DNA of 12,153 bases from an uncultured beta proteobacterium (GCA_903917505.1 CAIXAY010000153.1:1-12153), one strand, 5' to 3'; shown: positions 1 through 7,116, counted from the stretch's first letter. Notes: generated from the sequence alone by a model not told the origin. Numbers and translations are program-made.

Positions 1-577
1 CGACCACGCTTTCCCGAAGGGCGTGACGCCGACCGTCTTCCTTTTTACCGCGCCGATGGTCAATCCGTCGCAGGCTCAGCGCGAGGCCGGCGTTGGCGCG
101 ATAACCACCAAGGACATCCGCTGGGACCGCTGCGACCTGAAGAGCGTGGCCATGGTCGGCAACGTGCTGACGCGCCAGCTGGCCGTCGACGCCGGCTGCA
201 CCGAAGCGATCATGTTGCGCGACGGTTTCCTGACCGAGGGCTCATCGACGAACGTTTTCTGCGTCAAGAACGGCATCATTCTCTGCCCGCCGAAGGACAA
301 TCGCATCCTGCCCGGGATTACTTACGACGTGGTGCTCGAACTCGCCGCGCGGCACGGTGCGCCGTTCGCCGTACGGCCGGTGGCCGAAGCCGAAGTGCGC
401 TCGGCCGACGAGCTGTGGCTCACCTCATCGACCAAGGAAGTGCTGGCCATCACCACGCTCGACGGCCGCCCGGTCGGCCAGGGCGCGCAGGCCGGCAAGC
501 CCGGCCCGGTGACCCGCCAGATGCACGCCTGGTATGCCGCCTTTCGTGACGAGGTGATGCGCGTTGCCGAAGTCTGA
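1..577 (+). CDS. dat: D-amino-acid aminotransferase (class IV PLP aminotransferase), 5' end outside window
   Basis: A PLP enzyme of fold type IV that swaps amino groups between D-amino acids and 2-oxo acids, typically supplying D-Ala and D-Glu for the cell wall. The frame is open from base 2, so the true start is upstream; about 191 C-terminal residues are visible out of a family length near 280-290. Visible motifs are the lysine expected to bind PLP in DLKSVAM (codon 140-142), the EGSSTNVF cofactor loop, the LPGITYDVVLELA segment and the TSSTKEVLAI segment near the C-terminus. Branched-chain aminotransferase and 4-amino-4-deoxychorismate lyase share the fold. The DLKS lysine context and the position directly before the DUF493-lipB-lipA block, a usual betaproteobacterial order, favour D-amino-acid aminotransferase. 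The last 14 bases overlap the next gene, so translation of the two is probably coupled. Confidence 0.85.
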   Translation, partial: DHAFPKGVTPTVFLFTAPMVNPSQAQREAGVGAITTKDIRWDRCDLKSVAMVGNVLTRQLAVDAGCTEAIMLRDGFLTEGSSTNVFCVKNGIILCPPKDNRILPGITYDVVLELAARHGAPFAVRPVAEAEVRSADELWLTSSTKEVLAITTLDGRPVGQGAQAGKPGPVTRQMHAWYAAFRDEVMRVAEV

Positions 578-848
578 ACTGCCGCCGGCGCCGGGAACGC
601 TGCTCGAGTTTCCCTGCGCCTTTCCGCTCAAGATCATGGGCCCGGCCGATCCGGCGCTGGCCCAGACCGTGCTCGAAGTCGTGCTGCGGCACGCCCCCGA
701 TTTCGCGCCGGCGACGATGGAAATGCGCGCTTCGAGCGGCGGCAAGTACCTCAGCCTCACCTGCACCATCAAGGCTACATCGCAAGCGCAGCTCGACGCG
801 CTGTATCGCGAGCTTTCCGCTCACCCGATGGTCAAAGTCGTACTTTGA
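564..848 (+). CDS. DUF493 (YbeD-like) small regulatory-type protein
   Basis: A 94-residue protein of the DUF493/YbeD family, a small alpha-beta fold resembling ACT-like regulatory domains; its molecular role is not established. Family traits seen are the opening LLEFPCAFPLKIMG, the middle ASSGGKYLSLTCTI with the family's G-G-K-Y-x-S-x-T pattern, and an end LYRELSAHPMVKVVL in which the last strand closes the fold. The start is a TTG at 564 inside the 3' end of the aminotransferase gene, preceded by a GAGGTG ribosome-binding site at 551-556. The next in-frame ATG is 24 codons further on and would delete the first conserved strand, so TTG is preferred. The gene lies 18 bp before lipB, its usual neighbour in many proteobacteria. 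Confidence 0.85.
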   Translation: MPKSELPPAPGTLLEFPCAFPLKIMGPADPALAQTVLEVVLRHAPDFAPATMEMRASSGGKYLSLTCTIKATSQAQLDALYRELSAHPMVKVVL

Positions 849-866
849 CCGGAATGGATTTCGTCA

Positions 867-1580
867 GTGAACCAAGAGACCATGGATTTCTCGTCGGCCG
901 CTTCGCGCACCTCGTCTGACCAATCGAGGCCGCGAAGGGCCACAGACTCCGCCACATCGGCGCTCACCCTGCGCACTCTCGGCAGCCTGGCCTACGAGCC
1001 CGCCTGGCAGGCGATGATCGATTTCACCGCGCGGCGCGATGCCGACACCCCGGACGAGCTTTGGATTTGCGAGCACCCGCCGGTGTATACGCTTGGCCTC
1101 GCCGGCAAGGCCGAGCATCTGCTTTACGACAATGGAATACCTTTGATAAAGATCGATCGCGGCGGGCAGATCACTTACCACGGCCCCGGCCAGGTGGTCA
1201 TCTATCTGCTCATCGACCTCGCGCGCCGCGGGCTGCGCGTGCGCGACCTCGTCTGCCGCATCGAGCAGGCGGTGATCGACCTGCTCGATGCGAACGGTGT
1301 CACGGCAAAGCGCCTGGCCGGTGCGCCCGGCGTCTATGTCGAGCAAGGCCAGGCGCTGGCCAAGATTGCTGCGCTCGGCCTGCGCGTGCGAAAGAACGGC
1401 TGTTACCATGGCCTCAGCCTGAACGTGGACATGGACCTCTCGCCCTATGCCGCGATCAACCCGTGCGGCTATGCCGGCATGGCCGTCACCCAGACGCGCG
1501 ACCTCGGGATCGCCTGCTCGCCGGCGCAAGTGGCAAAGGCGCTGGCCGGACACCTCGCCGATCAACTGGAGCGCGCATGA
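867..1580 (+). CDS. lipB: Octanoyltransferase LipB
   Basis: Moves octanoyl from octanoyl-ACP to the lipoyl domains of 2-oxoacid dehydrogenases and glycine cleavage H protein, the first step of lipoate assembly. The 237-residue product has the signature [12 protein letters not shown] at residues 98-109, the APGVYV strand, the catalytic-type lysine K166 in [11 protein letters not shown], the HGLSLNV strand and the catalytic-type cysteine C200 in NPCGYAGM. K166 and C200 are 34 residues apart, as in E. coli LipB (K135/C169). The chosen start is GTG 867; ATG 882 is an alternative. Either way the protein has a Ser/Arg-rich N-terminal extension of roughly 25-32 residues before the family domain begins at [12 protein letters not shown], so a later start cannot be excluded. 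The stop overlaps the lipA start as ATGA. Confidence 0.95.
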   Translation: MNQETMDFSSAASRTSSDQSRPRRATDSATSALTLRTLGSLAYEPAWQAMIDFTARRDADTPDELWICEHPPVYTLGLAGKAEHLLYDNGIPLIKIDRGGQITYHGPGQVVIYLLIDLARRGLRVRDLVCRIEQAVIDLLDANGVTAKRLAGAPGVYVEQGQALAKIAALGLRVRKNGCYHGLSLNVDMDLSPYAAINPCGYAGMAVTQTRDLGIACSPAQVAKALAGHLADQLERA

Positions 1581-2596
1581 GCGAGCACGAAAATACGCTG
1601 TCACCCGAAGCACCGAGTGAGCCGGCCGGCCAGCCCGCGGTCAAGGTCGCCGGCGTCAAGCAGCGCGGCGAACTGAAAACGGCGCGCATCCCGATCAAGA
1701 TCGTCGCCGCCGCCGAACCGCTGAGGAAACCGGCGTGGATACGCGTCAAGGCCGGCAACGAAGTCGGCCGCTTCGGCGAGATCAAGAAGATGCTGCGCGA
1801 GCAGAAACTGCACACCGTCTGCGAGGAAGCCGCGTGCCCGAACATCGGCGAATGCTTCGGGCGCGGCACCGCGACCTTCATGATCCTCGGCGACATCTGC
1901 ACGCGCCGCTGCCCCTTCTGCGACGTCGGCCACGGCAAACCGCTGCCGCCCGACGCCAACGAACCGGCGCATCTTGCCGCCAGCGTCGCCCACCTCAAGC
2001 TGCGCTACGTCGTGATCACCAGCGTGGACCGCGACGACCTGCGCGACGGCGGTGCGCAGCACTTTGTCGATGTCATCGCCGCGGTGCGCGACAAGTCGCC
2101 AACGACGACCATCGAAACGCTAGTACCCGATTTCCGCGGCCGCATGGAAATCGCCATCGACACCCTCGGGCAGTCGCTGCCCGACGTCCTCAACCACAAC
2201 CTCGAAACCGTGCCGCGTCTCTACAAGCAGGCGCGCCCGGGAGCCGATTACGCGCACTCGCTGGCTTTCATGAAAGCGTTCAAGGCGCGCTATCCGCAAG
2301 TGCCGACGAAATCCGGGCTGATGGTCGGCCTCGGCGAGACCGACGAAGAAATCCTCGAGGTGCTGCGCGACCTGCGCGCCAACGGCGTCGAGATGCTGAC
2401 CATAGGGCAGTACCTCGCGCCCTCGGTCCATCACCTGCCGGTGTCGCGCTACGTGCATCCCGATACCTTCGCGCTTTACGAGCGTGAAGCGAAGGCCATG
2501 GGCTTCACCGGTGCGGCCTGCGGGCCGATGGTGCGTTCGAGCTACTGGGCCGACAAGCAGGCGCACAGCGCCGGCGTGGCACCGGTTGTCGAATGA
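1577..2596 (+). CDS. lipA: Lipoyl synthase LipA (radical SAM)
   Basis: Inserts two sulfur atoms into protein-bound octanoyl groups to give lipoyl, using SAM radical chemistry and an auxiliary [4Fe-4S] cluster as sulfur donor. The 339-residue product shows both cluster motifs: the LipA-specific CX4CX5C (C82, C87, C93) and the radical-SAM CX3CX2C (C108, C112, C115). It also carries the C-terminal RSSYW at 320-324, whose serine is the known non-cysteine ligand of the auxiliary cluster. Other family blocks are [29 protein letters not shown] and [10 protein letters not shown]. The reading frame stays open far upstream inside lipB, but ATG 1577 overlapping the lipB stop gives the family length (E. 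coli 321 residues) and an expected coupled start. The first 60 residues are a variable lead. All key residues are present. Confidence 0.97.
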   Translation: MSEHENTLSPEAPSEPAGQPAVKVAGVKQRGELKTARIPIKIVAAAEPLRKPAWIRVKAGNEVGRFGEIKKMLREQKLHTVCEEAACPNIGECFGRGTATFMILGDICTRRCPFCDVGHGKPLPPDANEPAHLAASVAHLKLRYVVITSVDRDDLRDGGAQHFVDVIAAVRDKSPTTTIETLVPDFRGRMEIAIDTLGQSLPDVLNHNLETVPRLYKQARPGADYAHSLAFMKAFKARYPQVPTKSGLMVGLGETDEEILEVLRDLRANGVEMLTIGQYLAPSVHHLPVSRYVHPDTFALYEREAKAMGFTGAACGPMVRSSYWADKQAHSAGVAPVVE

Positions 2597-2638
2597 TTCT
2601 TGCGAGATTAAGCAAGCATGCGGACTGCTAAGAAGGAA

Positions 2639-2695
2639 GTCTCTCTGCTTGCCTGCGCGGATTGACGAGATCCAGGCAACAGCCCGTAGAGAGAC
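2639..2695. repeat. Imperfect long inverted repeat / potential RNA hairpin downstream of lipA
   Basis: The arms GTCTCTCT (2639-2646) and AGAGAGAC (2688-2695) pair perfectly. Inside them TTGCCTG (2649-2655) pairs with CAGGCAA (2673-2679), leaving small bulges and a 17-base loop. A competing pairing GCAAGCA (2612-2618) with TGCTTGC (2646-2652) also exists. No T-run follows, so it does not look like an intrinsic terminator. It may protect the lipA mRNA 3' end or be part of a repeated element. Confidence 0.5.
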
Positions 2696-3003
2696 GCTTT
2701 GCAATGACGGCTTGCCGGCGACCAATGTTCGAAGATAGTTGTCGCAAATCAACCCACACCGGCCGGTGAGCTTTCTCCAGAGCGGCCGTTCCCCAAAACC
2801 TCATTTCTGCGAAATGAATTGCTACAAAGCGGCCTTCGGCGACATCACCCAACCGGCCAAGATGAGACATAGCGGCTCCAAATAATTGCGGGGCGTGAAC
2901 GTCAACTAACTCATGCGGTTCCGGTCGTTAGGCGCCATGATCGCCAAGCTCGATTAGCGGCTTGAACTGCAATTGGTGATTCGTCCCTTCACTTTGTCGG
3001 CTA

Positions 3004-3029
3004 TTTGGCCTTTACCTGCCAAGGCCAAA
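3004..3029. repeat. Perfect 9-bp inverted repeat with 8-base loop
   Basis: TTTGGCCTT (3004-3012) and AAGGCCAAA (3021-3029) are exact reverse complements around an 8-base loop. No T-run follows on either strand, so it does not read as a rho-independent terminator. It lies in the gene-poor spacer, and its function is unknown. Confidence 0.5.
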
Positions 3030-3374
3030 AAGTTGTTCTAAGCGACGGTCTTCCCCGATGTATGGCGGACAGGGATGACCGTCGTCGTACGCTCGGAATT
3101 CCTATCCTTGCGTCTAGGTTCGTCCTCGCCGCCAGCCCTTCCGGTATGGGTATTTCCCGGCGCCTGCCGCTGCCAGTCGTTCGGCACTAGAATGGGACAT
3201 CGTGCGCGATAGCCGGACTTCTTGGCCGTGAAGCGCCGACTGGTCCGCGTGCTAGAAAATCGGATTCGGATGGCTGTCCCTAACAGTTCCGGGAGGATTG
3301 ATTGAACAACTGGAACGTAGCTTTGAGAAAAGACAGCGTGGCAGACTGAGCCTCAATTCATTGCGGAAGAACTT

Positions 3375-3388
3375 CAAAGTATACTTTG
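3375..3388. promoter_or_regulatory. Perfect 14-bp palindrome near a -10-like box, possible operator
   Basis: CAAAGTATACTTTG equals its own reverse complement, as expected for the site of a dimeric repressor. A -10-like TACAAT lies at 3401-3406, so the palindrome would cover the -35 area of a plus-strand promoter. Palindromes centred on GTATAC occur in operators of several small repressors, including some toxin-antitoxin autoregulators. No toxin, antitoxin or repressor gene follows: the plus strand offers only a 20-codon frame starting at the ATG at 3405. It may be the remnant promoter of a lost module. Confidence 0.35.
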
Positions 3389-3566
3389 TGGTATTTGCGA
3401 TACAATGCTATTTAGTTACTCCGTGATTTTTCTATTCTCTTTCCTTGCCCGCAAGGAGACCGCTTAACCCCAAAAGTGTGGCATATCTGTTCTCGGGCAG
3501 CCAAAAAAGACGCTGGCTCTCGCTCTGATTGGGGAACCTCGGGACTGATTTCGGTTTCCGCGATAC

Positions 3567-4502
3567 TCAGTTTGTGCGCGTGTAGTCGTGTAGGAAAGCC
3601 AGCGAGCGCTTCGGGGTGAACGAGACCAGCGTGCATCCGGGCGCGAGGATGAAGTTGCGTCGCCCCGCCTGGGCCAGGGCGTCATCGACTTCGCGCGCGA
3701 TCGCCGGCAGATTGCGCTCCTGAAATTTGCTCTCGTCGATTCCGCCCATCAGGCATTTCGGGGTCATCTTGCGTAGCTCGGCGAGGCTGGGGTTGCCCGG
3801 CAACCGGTCCGATACGCTGATCACCTCGCAGGGGTAATCGAGCACGCGATCGAGATCCAGGCCGATGCCGTGCACATGTAGAATGCGCACCATGCCCTCG
3901 GCGGCTTTCAGTATCTGCAGCTCGAAAGGCCGCTGAAAGGCTTCGTAGATTTGCTGGCTCGATCCGCGCGGAAAGCCCTCGCGGATGGCGCCGTTGATCG
4001 ACAGGAAAAAAGCCTCGACCCCCTGCGCTTTCACCGCCGCGACGTAGCGACAGGTATTTTCCGCGACCACCCGCAGGGCGCGCAGCGTTTCTTCCGGGTG
4101 CCGCCAGAGGTGTTCGGCCTGGTCGAAGCCGACGTTGCGCAGCACCTGCTGGTAAGGGTCGAAGCCGGTGTCGATCAAGGCGATGTCGGGGCCGAGTGCG
4201 GCGCGCAGCGTGGCCAGGCATTTCAACTGCTCGGCAAAACAGGGTTCGTCGAGGCTGAGCGGCTTGAAGGCACGCAGGCTGGCGGGATCCTCGAGCGTCA
4301 GCAGCCCGGCCGGAATCGGGTAACGATAGTCGTTCATGACTTTCGCCACGTCCCAGTCGTAGGTCTCGAGAAAGCAGCGGTGCAATGCCGCCGTCTGCTC
4401 ACCGGTGAGATGGTCCGAGAGAAAGTGTACCCACGCCGTCACCGGCGGCCGGTCAATTTCTTCGCCGCGCACGGCGGCCAGAAATCGTTCGCGTTTGTTC
4501 AT
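3567..4502 (-). CDS. Uroporphyrinogen-decarboxylase-superfamily protein (MtaA/CmuA-like methyltransferase type)
   Basis: A 311-residue TIM-barrel protein of the URO-D superfamily, but not HemE: it opens with NKRERFLAAVRGEEIDRPPV, the start typical of methylcobamide:thiol methyltransferase-like members, and lacks the HemE RQAGR motif. Methyltransferase members bind zinc through His-x-Cys plus a later Cys. Here the matching positions appear to be H209-x-H211 (HVHGIG) and C290 (APGCTL), so the middle ligand would be His. Other blocks are LIDTGFDPYQQ, INGAIREG and CLMGGIDESKF. The substrate cannot be told; no corrinoid protein or reactivase gene is adjacent. ATG 4502 has AAGGGA upstream on the minus strand. 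It lies 88 bp after the membrane-protein gene on the same strand and may share its transcript. It is short for the family (usually about 330-370). Confidence 0.8.
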   Translation of the reverse strand: MNKRERFLAAVRGEEIDRPPVTAWVHFLSDHLTGEQTAALHRCFLETYDWDVAKVMNDYRYPIPAGLLTLEDPASLRAFKPLSLDEPCFAEQLKCLATLRAALGPDIALIDTGFDPYQQVLRNVGFDQAEHLWRHPEETLRALRVVAENTCRYVAAVKAQGVEAFFLSINGAIREGFPRGSSQQIYEAFQRPFELQILKAAEGMVRILHVHGIGLDLDRVLDYPCEVISVSDRLPGNPSLAELRKMTPKCLMGGIDESKFQERNLPAIAREVDDALAQAGRRNFILAPGCTLVSFTPKRSLAFLHDYTRTN

Positions 4503-4590
4503 GTCTATCCCTTATCGTTATCCAGACGGTGGTTGGCTCAATTTGAGTACAGGTGCATAACGCGGGTTTGCGAACCAGATTGTTTCTCAG

Positions 4591-5310
4591 TCATGGGGGC
4601 GTTTCCTTTTCACCGGGCCGGGCTGCGAGCTGGCGCAGTATTCCGACCAGTTCGCGGTGCGCGGCCGAACCCTTCTCGCTGATGACTTCGACCGGATTGG
4701 CCTCGGTCAGCCGGTTGAGCCGCGTCAGCAGTCGGATGCGCTGACGCCGGGTGAGCTTGGCCTCGGACGAGTACCAGCGCAGGAACAGGCGCGACAGTTC
4801 GCCATCGCCGAACAGGGTGTTGAGTTCGTGCGCCGTCACGTAAACCAGAAAGAGCACCATCAGCCAGATCTGGATCGCGAGGAAGCGCGGCCACGAGAAT
4901 TGCGCGATGAGGAAGGTCGGGAAATCGCCGAGCGCACCGCCGTCGCCGAGGAAATGCAGCAGGCCTTCGGCCAGGCGGAAGACGAAGACGAACACCCAGT
5001 AGATCGCTGACTTGAACAGGATCGGCTGGATCAGCGGCGCACCGTCGAAGCGGCTCATGAAGCGCAGGTTGTCGACCACCAGCACCGCCTTGGCGACGAG
5101 CAGCGCGGCGAGTGTCGCGGCGAAAAAATTGGTGAACGGAATGCCGTGTTCCTGCAGCGTCATCCAGCGCGTGAACAGGATCAGGTTGAAGCCGACGAGG
5201 AAGAAGATCGTCGGCGGCACCAGATGCTTCACCTGCGCGAGCCACCAGGCGAAGGCGCGTCGCCAGAATGGCGCGGACGCTTCCGGGGCAGCGGTAACGG
5301 ACGAGTTCAT
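4591..5310 (-). CDS. Conserved-type integral membrane protein, four predicted helices, function unknown
   Basis: Not recognised. The 239-residue product has a short polar N-terminus, then hydrophobic segments at about 32-49, 62-79, 101-120 and 143-160, and a soluble tail of about 75 residues (165-239). The tail is rich in Arg and Leu (KLTRRQRIRLLTRLNRL) and ends in a charged stretch. The Arg-rich tail and the Lys/Arg around helix ends suggest that both termini face the cytoplasm. No catalytic motif, heme-binding pair or transport signature stands out. ATG 5310 is chosen over an in-frame ATG at 5343 because AGAGAG sits just upstream and the extra 11 residues look uncoded. It lies upstream of the URO-D-like gene on the same strand, so a link between the two is possible but unproven. 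Confidence 0.75.
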   Translation of the reverse strand: MNSSVTAAPEASAPFWRRAFAWWLAQVKHLVPPTIFFLVGFNLILFTRWMTLQEHGIPFTNFFAATLAALLVAKAVLVVDNLRFMSRFDGAPLIQPILFKSAIYWVFVFVFRLAEGLLHFLGDGGALGDFPTFLIAQFSWPRFLAIQIWLMVLFLVYVTAHELNTLFGDGELSRLFLRWYSSEAKLTRRQRIRLLTRLNRLTEANPVEVISEKGSAAHRELVGILRQLAARPGEKETPP

Positions 5311-5417
5311 GGCGTCTCTCTGGCGATCGCAAGCGTGAAGCATCTAATTTACCACTCCGGCCGGCGGTCGATCCCGACGATCGACAGCGCGCGATCGATC
5401 GGCCCCGACCGCGGGCG

Positions 5418-5456
5418 ATGGGCGCAAGGAACAATCGTCGCCCATTCTGTGCGCCC
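5418..5456. repeat. Two mutually exclusive 7-bp inverted repeats in a divergent promoter region
   Basis: ATGGGCG (5418-5424) pairs with CGCCCAT (5439-5445), and GGGCGCA (5420-5426) pairs with TGCGCCC (5450-5456). The two share bases and cannot form together. They lie in the 219-bp gap between the divergent membrane-protein and thioesterase genes, upstream of a TATACT -10-like box at 5494-5499. They could be an operator or chance pairing in GC-rich DNA. Confidence 0.3.
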
Positions 5457-5529
5457 CGGATGACGCCCGGACCGTCGATAACGCGAAGTTCGCTATACTC
5501 GATGCTCCGCAATATCCGGAGGTCCGGCC

Positions 5530-6036
5530 ATGCAACTTTCCAAACATCAACTGGCGATGACCGTCCTGATGACGCCGGACATGGCGAACTTCTCCGGGAA
5601 CGTACACGGCGGCGCAATTCTCAAACTGCTGGACCAGGTCGCCTACGCCTGTGCCACGCGCTATTCGAATCGCTATGCCGTGACGATGTCGGTGGATCAG
5701 GTGGTTTTCCGCCAGCCGATCCATGTCGGGGAACTGGTGACCTTTCTCGCCTCGGTCAATTACACGGGCAATACGTCGATGGAAATCGGCATCAAGGTGC
5801 TGGCCGAGGACATCCGCTCGCGGCTGGTCCGTCATGCCAACAGCTGCTTCTTCACGATGATTGCGGTCGACGACGAGCGCCATCCGGTTGCGGTGCCCCA
5901 GCTGACGCCCGAGAGTCCGGACGAAATCCGGCGCTTTCACGCGGCCGAAGTGCGTCGCGGCTTGCGCCGCGAGTTTGAAGCGCGCCTGGGCACCCTGCAA
6001 TCGTCGCCGTCGGCGGATTTCAGCACGACGAAATAG
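5530..6036 (+). CDS. Hotdog-fold acyl-CoA thioesterase (YciA/BACH type)
   Basis: Hydrolyses acyl-CoA to free acid and CoA in the cytoplasm; family members act on a range of chain lengths. The 168-residue product has one hotdog domain with the hallmark NVHGGAILKLLDQVAY at residues 24-39: N24 and D35 match the active-site Asn and Asp of this family, and the HGG loop lies between them. Next come the strand VTMSVDQVVFRQPIHVGELV and the strand FFTMIAVDDERHPV. A charged tail of about 40 residues (DEIRRFHAAEVRRGLRREFE) follows the domain. The ATG has a strong GGAGGT site at 5518-5523, six bases upstream, and a TATACT -10-like box at 5494-5499. It is transcribed alone, converging on the next gene. 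The preferred acyl chain cannot be told. Confidence 0.9.
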   Translation: MQLSKHQLAMTVLMTPDMANFSGNVHGGAILKLLDQVAYACATRYSNRYAVTMSVDQVVFRQPIHVGELVTFLASVNYTGNTSMEIGIKVLAEDIRSRLVRHANSCFFTMIAVDDERHPVAVPQLTPESPDEIRRFHAAEVRRGLRREFEARLGTLQSSPSADFSTTK

Positions 6037-6096
6037 CCCGGGCGCCAGCCGTCCGACATCAACCCGGAGCAGTCGCGGGCTTTTCTGGCGACCAGG

Positions 6097-7116
6097 CTAG
6101 GCCTCCGGCTCCGGCAATACAGCGATCTCGACGCACACCGGATCGCCGCCCGTTGCATAGCGCTGACTGGCGTTCAATCGCCCGGTCGCGGGATCGAGCG
6201 CATAGACCGTGACATGGCTGGACAACTGACCGGAAGCGATCAGCCAGCGCCCCGAGGGCGCTATGCCCATTCCGCGCGGCTGTGTTTCGGTCGGGTAGTG
6301 GGCGATCATCGTCATGGCGCCGCTCTGCGGATCGGTCGCGAGCGCGGCGATGACGCTGCCCGTGCGCTCGGTCGCGTAGAGGTAGCGGCCGTCGGCGGTC
6401 GCGCGCAACTCGGCGGACCACGGCTTGCCGCTGAAGCCGGGCGGCAGGGTGTTGATCGATTGCCTGAGCGCCAGTGTGCCGGCGGCGTCGTCGAAGTCGA
6501 ACCGGTCTATCGTGCTGTCGAGTTCGTTGAGGCAATAGACGCGCGTGTTGTCGGGCGAGAAAACGAAATGGCGCGGCCCGCTGCCGGCCCGCACCTTGAT
6601 TTCGGCCGGCGCGTTCGGCGTAATGCTATTGTCATCATTCAGGCGATAGACGCGGATCGCATCGGCGCCGAGCGTCGGGACGAGCAGCCAGCGGTTGCTG
6701 GCATCGACCTGTGCCGCGTGCGCGTGCGGCAGCCCGCTTTCGTGCTGGCTGACGGCGAGCGGTGCGCCGCGCGCGTCGAGCGGGAAAACGCTCAGGGCAT
6801 TGCCGCCGTAGGACGCGGAAAAGGCGACGCGCATCGCTCGATCGCAGGCCACAAAGGTCGGCTTTTCCGGCGCCGGCGTGCTGCCGAGGACGCTGAGTTC
6901 GCCGCTGTCCGGGGCAACGGCCAGGGCCAGCAATGCGTGCTCCATACCCAGGCCGGCATAGAGCACCCGGCGGTTCGGGCTGATCCGCAGCGGCTGCGGC
7001 ACGCCGGCGGTCGGCAGCGACTGGATCAGGCGCAGTTCGCCGCTATCGGTGGCGAGCGAGAAAACCTGGATTTCCCGGCTTTCGGCGCAGGACACGTAAA
7101 CGACGGTTTGATTCAT
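6097..7116 (-). CDS. Lactonase-family beta-propeller, 6-phosphogluconolactonase type
   Basis: A 339-residue protein of the seven-bladed beta-propeller lactonase family (Pgl of E. coli is 331 residues), which hydrolyses 6-phosphogluconolactone in the pentose phosphate pathway. Repeated blade patterns of the form DxxxGxLxxL and SPxxRxLY occur throughout, for example ATDSGELRLIQSL, SPNRRVLYAGL, SPDNTRVYCLNE and TADGRYLYATERT. Conserved patches include PHAHAAQVD, GSGPRHFVF and KPWSAELR. ATG 7116 starts right before the first blade (MNQTVVYVSC). The frame extends to an ATG at 7206, but those 30 residues look non-family and reach into the divergent promoter region. No signal peptide is seen, so a cytoplasmic site is likely. 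Other sugar lactones are possible substrates, and no glucose-6-phosphate dehydrogenase gene is nearby. Confidence 0.85.
   Translation of the reverse strand: MNQTVVYVSCAESREIQVFSLATDSGELRLIQSLPTAGVPQPLRISPNRRVLYAGLGMEHALLALAVAPDSGELSVLGSTPAPEKPTFVACDRAMRVAFSASYGGNALSVFPLDARGAPLAVSQHESGLPHAHAAQVDASNRWLLVPTLGADAIRVYRLNDDNSITPNAPAEIKVRAGSGPRHFVFSPDNTRVYCLNELDSTIDRFDFDDAAGTLALRQSINTLPPGFSGKPWSAELRATADGRYLYATERTGSVIAALATDPQSGAMTMIAHYPTETQPRGMGIAPSGRWLIASGQLSSHVTVYALDPATGRLNASQRYATGGDPVCVEIAVLPEPEA

Larger units (their letters stand above)
2597..3566. other. Gene-poor, AT-richer spacer of about 970 bp
   Basis: No frame here gives a product I recognise. The longest open stretches (61 codons at 3005-3190 on the plus strand, 80 codons at 2628-2870 on the minus strand) have no good ribosome-binding site, no known motif and mixed codon use. 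The base composition is clearly less GC-rich than the flanks, most of all at 3360-3580. The stretch holds several inverted repeats (2612-2652, 2639-2695, 2801-2817, 3004-3029, 3442-3457) and a perfect palindrome at 3375-3388. It separates the plus-strand lipoate block from the minus-strand gene ending at 3567. It could be decayed foreign DNA or a repeated intergenic element; the sequence alone does not decide. Confidence 0.6.

Noticed and set aside
1061..1576. Extended N-terminus of the lipA frame running back through lipB
   Set aside because: The extra 172 residues are an out-of-frame reading of lipB; the family domain and length fit the ATG at 1577.
2628..2870. 80-codon open frame on the minus strand in the spacer
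   Set aside because: The frame runs through the strong inverted repeat 2639-2695 and has no ribosome-binding site or known domain; it is probably a chance frame in a repeat-rich stretch.
2847..2933. Possible integron attC site: ACCCAAC (2847-2853) and GTTAGGC (2927-2933) fit the R'' and R' core patterns.
   Set aside because: The two cores are poorly complementary, no matching L'' and L' boxes or extended imperfect palindrome were found between them, and no integrase or cassette gene follows.
3005..3190. 61-codon open frame on the plus strand
   Set aside because: It lacks a ribosome-binding site, its start is within a hairpin, the product has no recognisable motif and codon use does not resemble neighbouring genes.
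3298..3426. 42-codon frame from TTG 3298 next to a GGGAGG site, with a hydrophobic end
   Set aside because: The site is only about one base from the TTG, too close for a normal start, and the frame overlaps the palindrome and -10-like box.
6035..6090. Terminator between the convergent thioesterase and lactonase genes (AGCCCG 6035-6040 with CGGGCT 6076-6081 followed by TTTT)
   Set aside because: The stem is only 6 bp with a 35-base loop, and it crosses another equally good pairing (CGCCAG 6043-6048 with CTGGCG 6085-6090); support is too weak.
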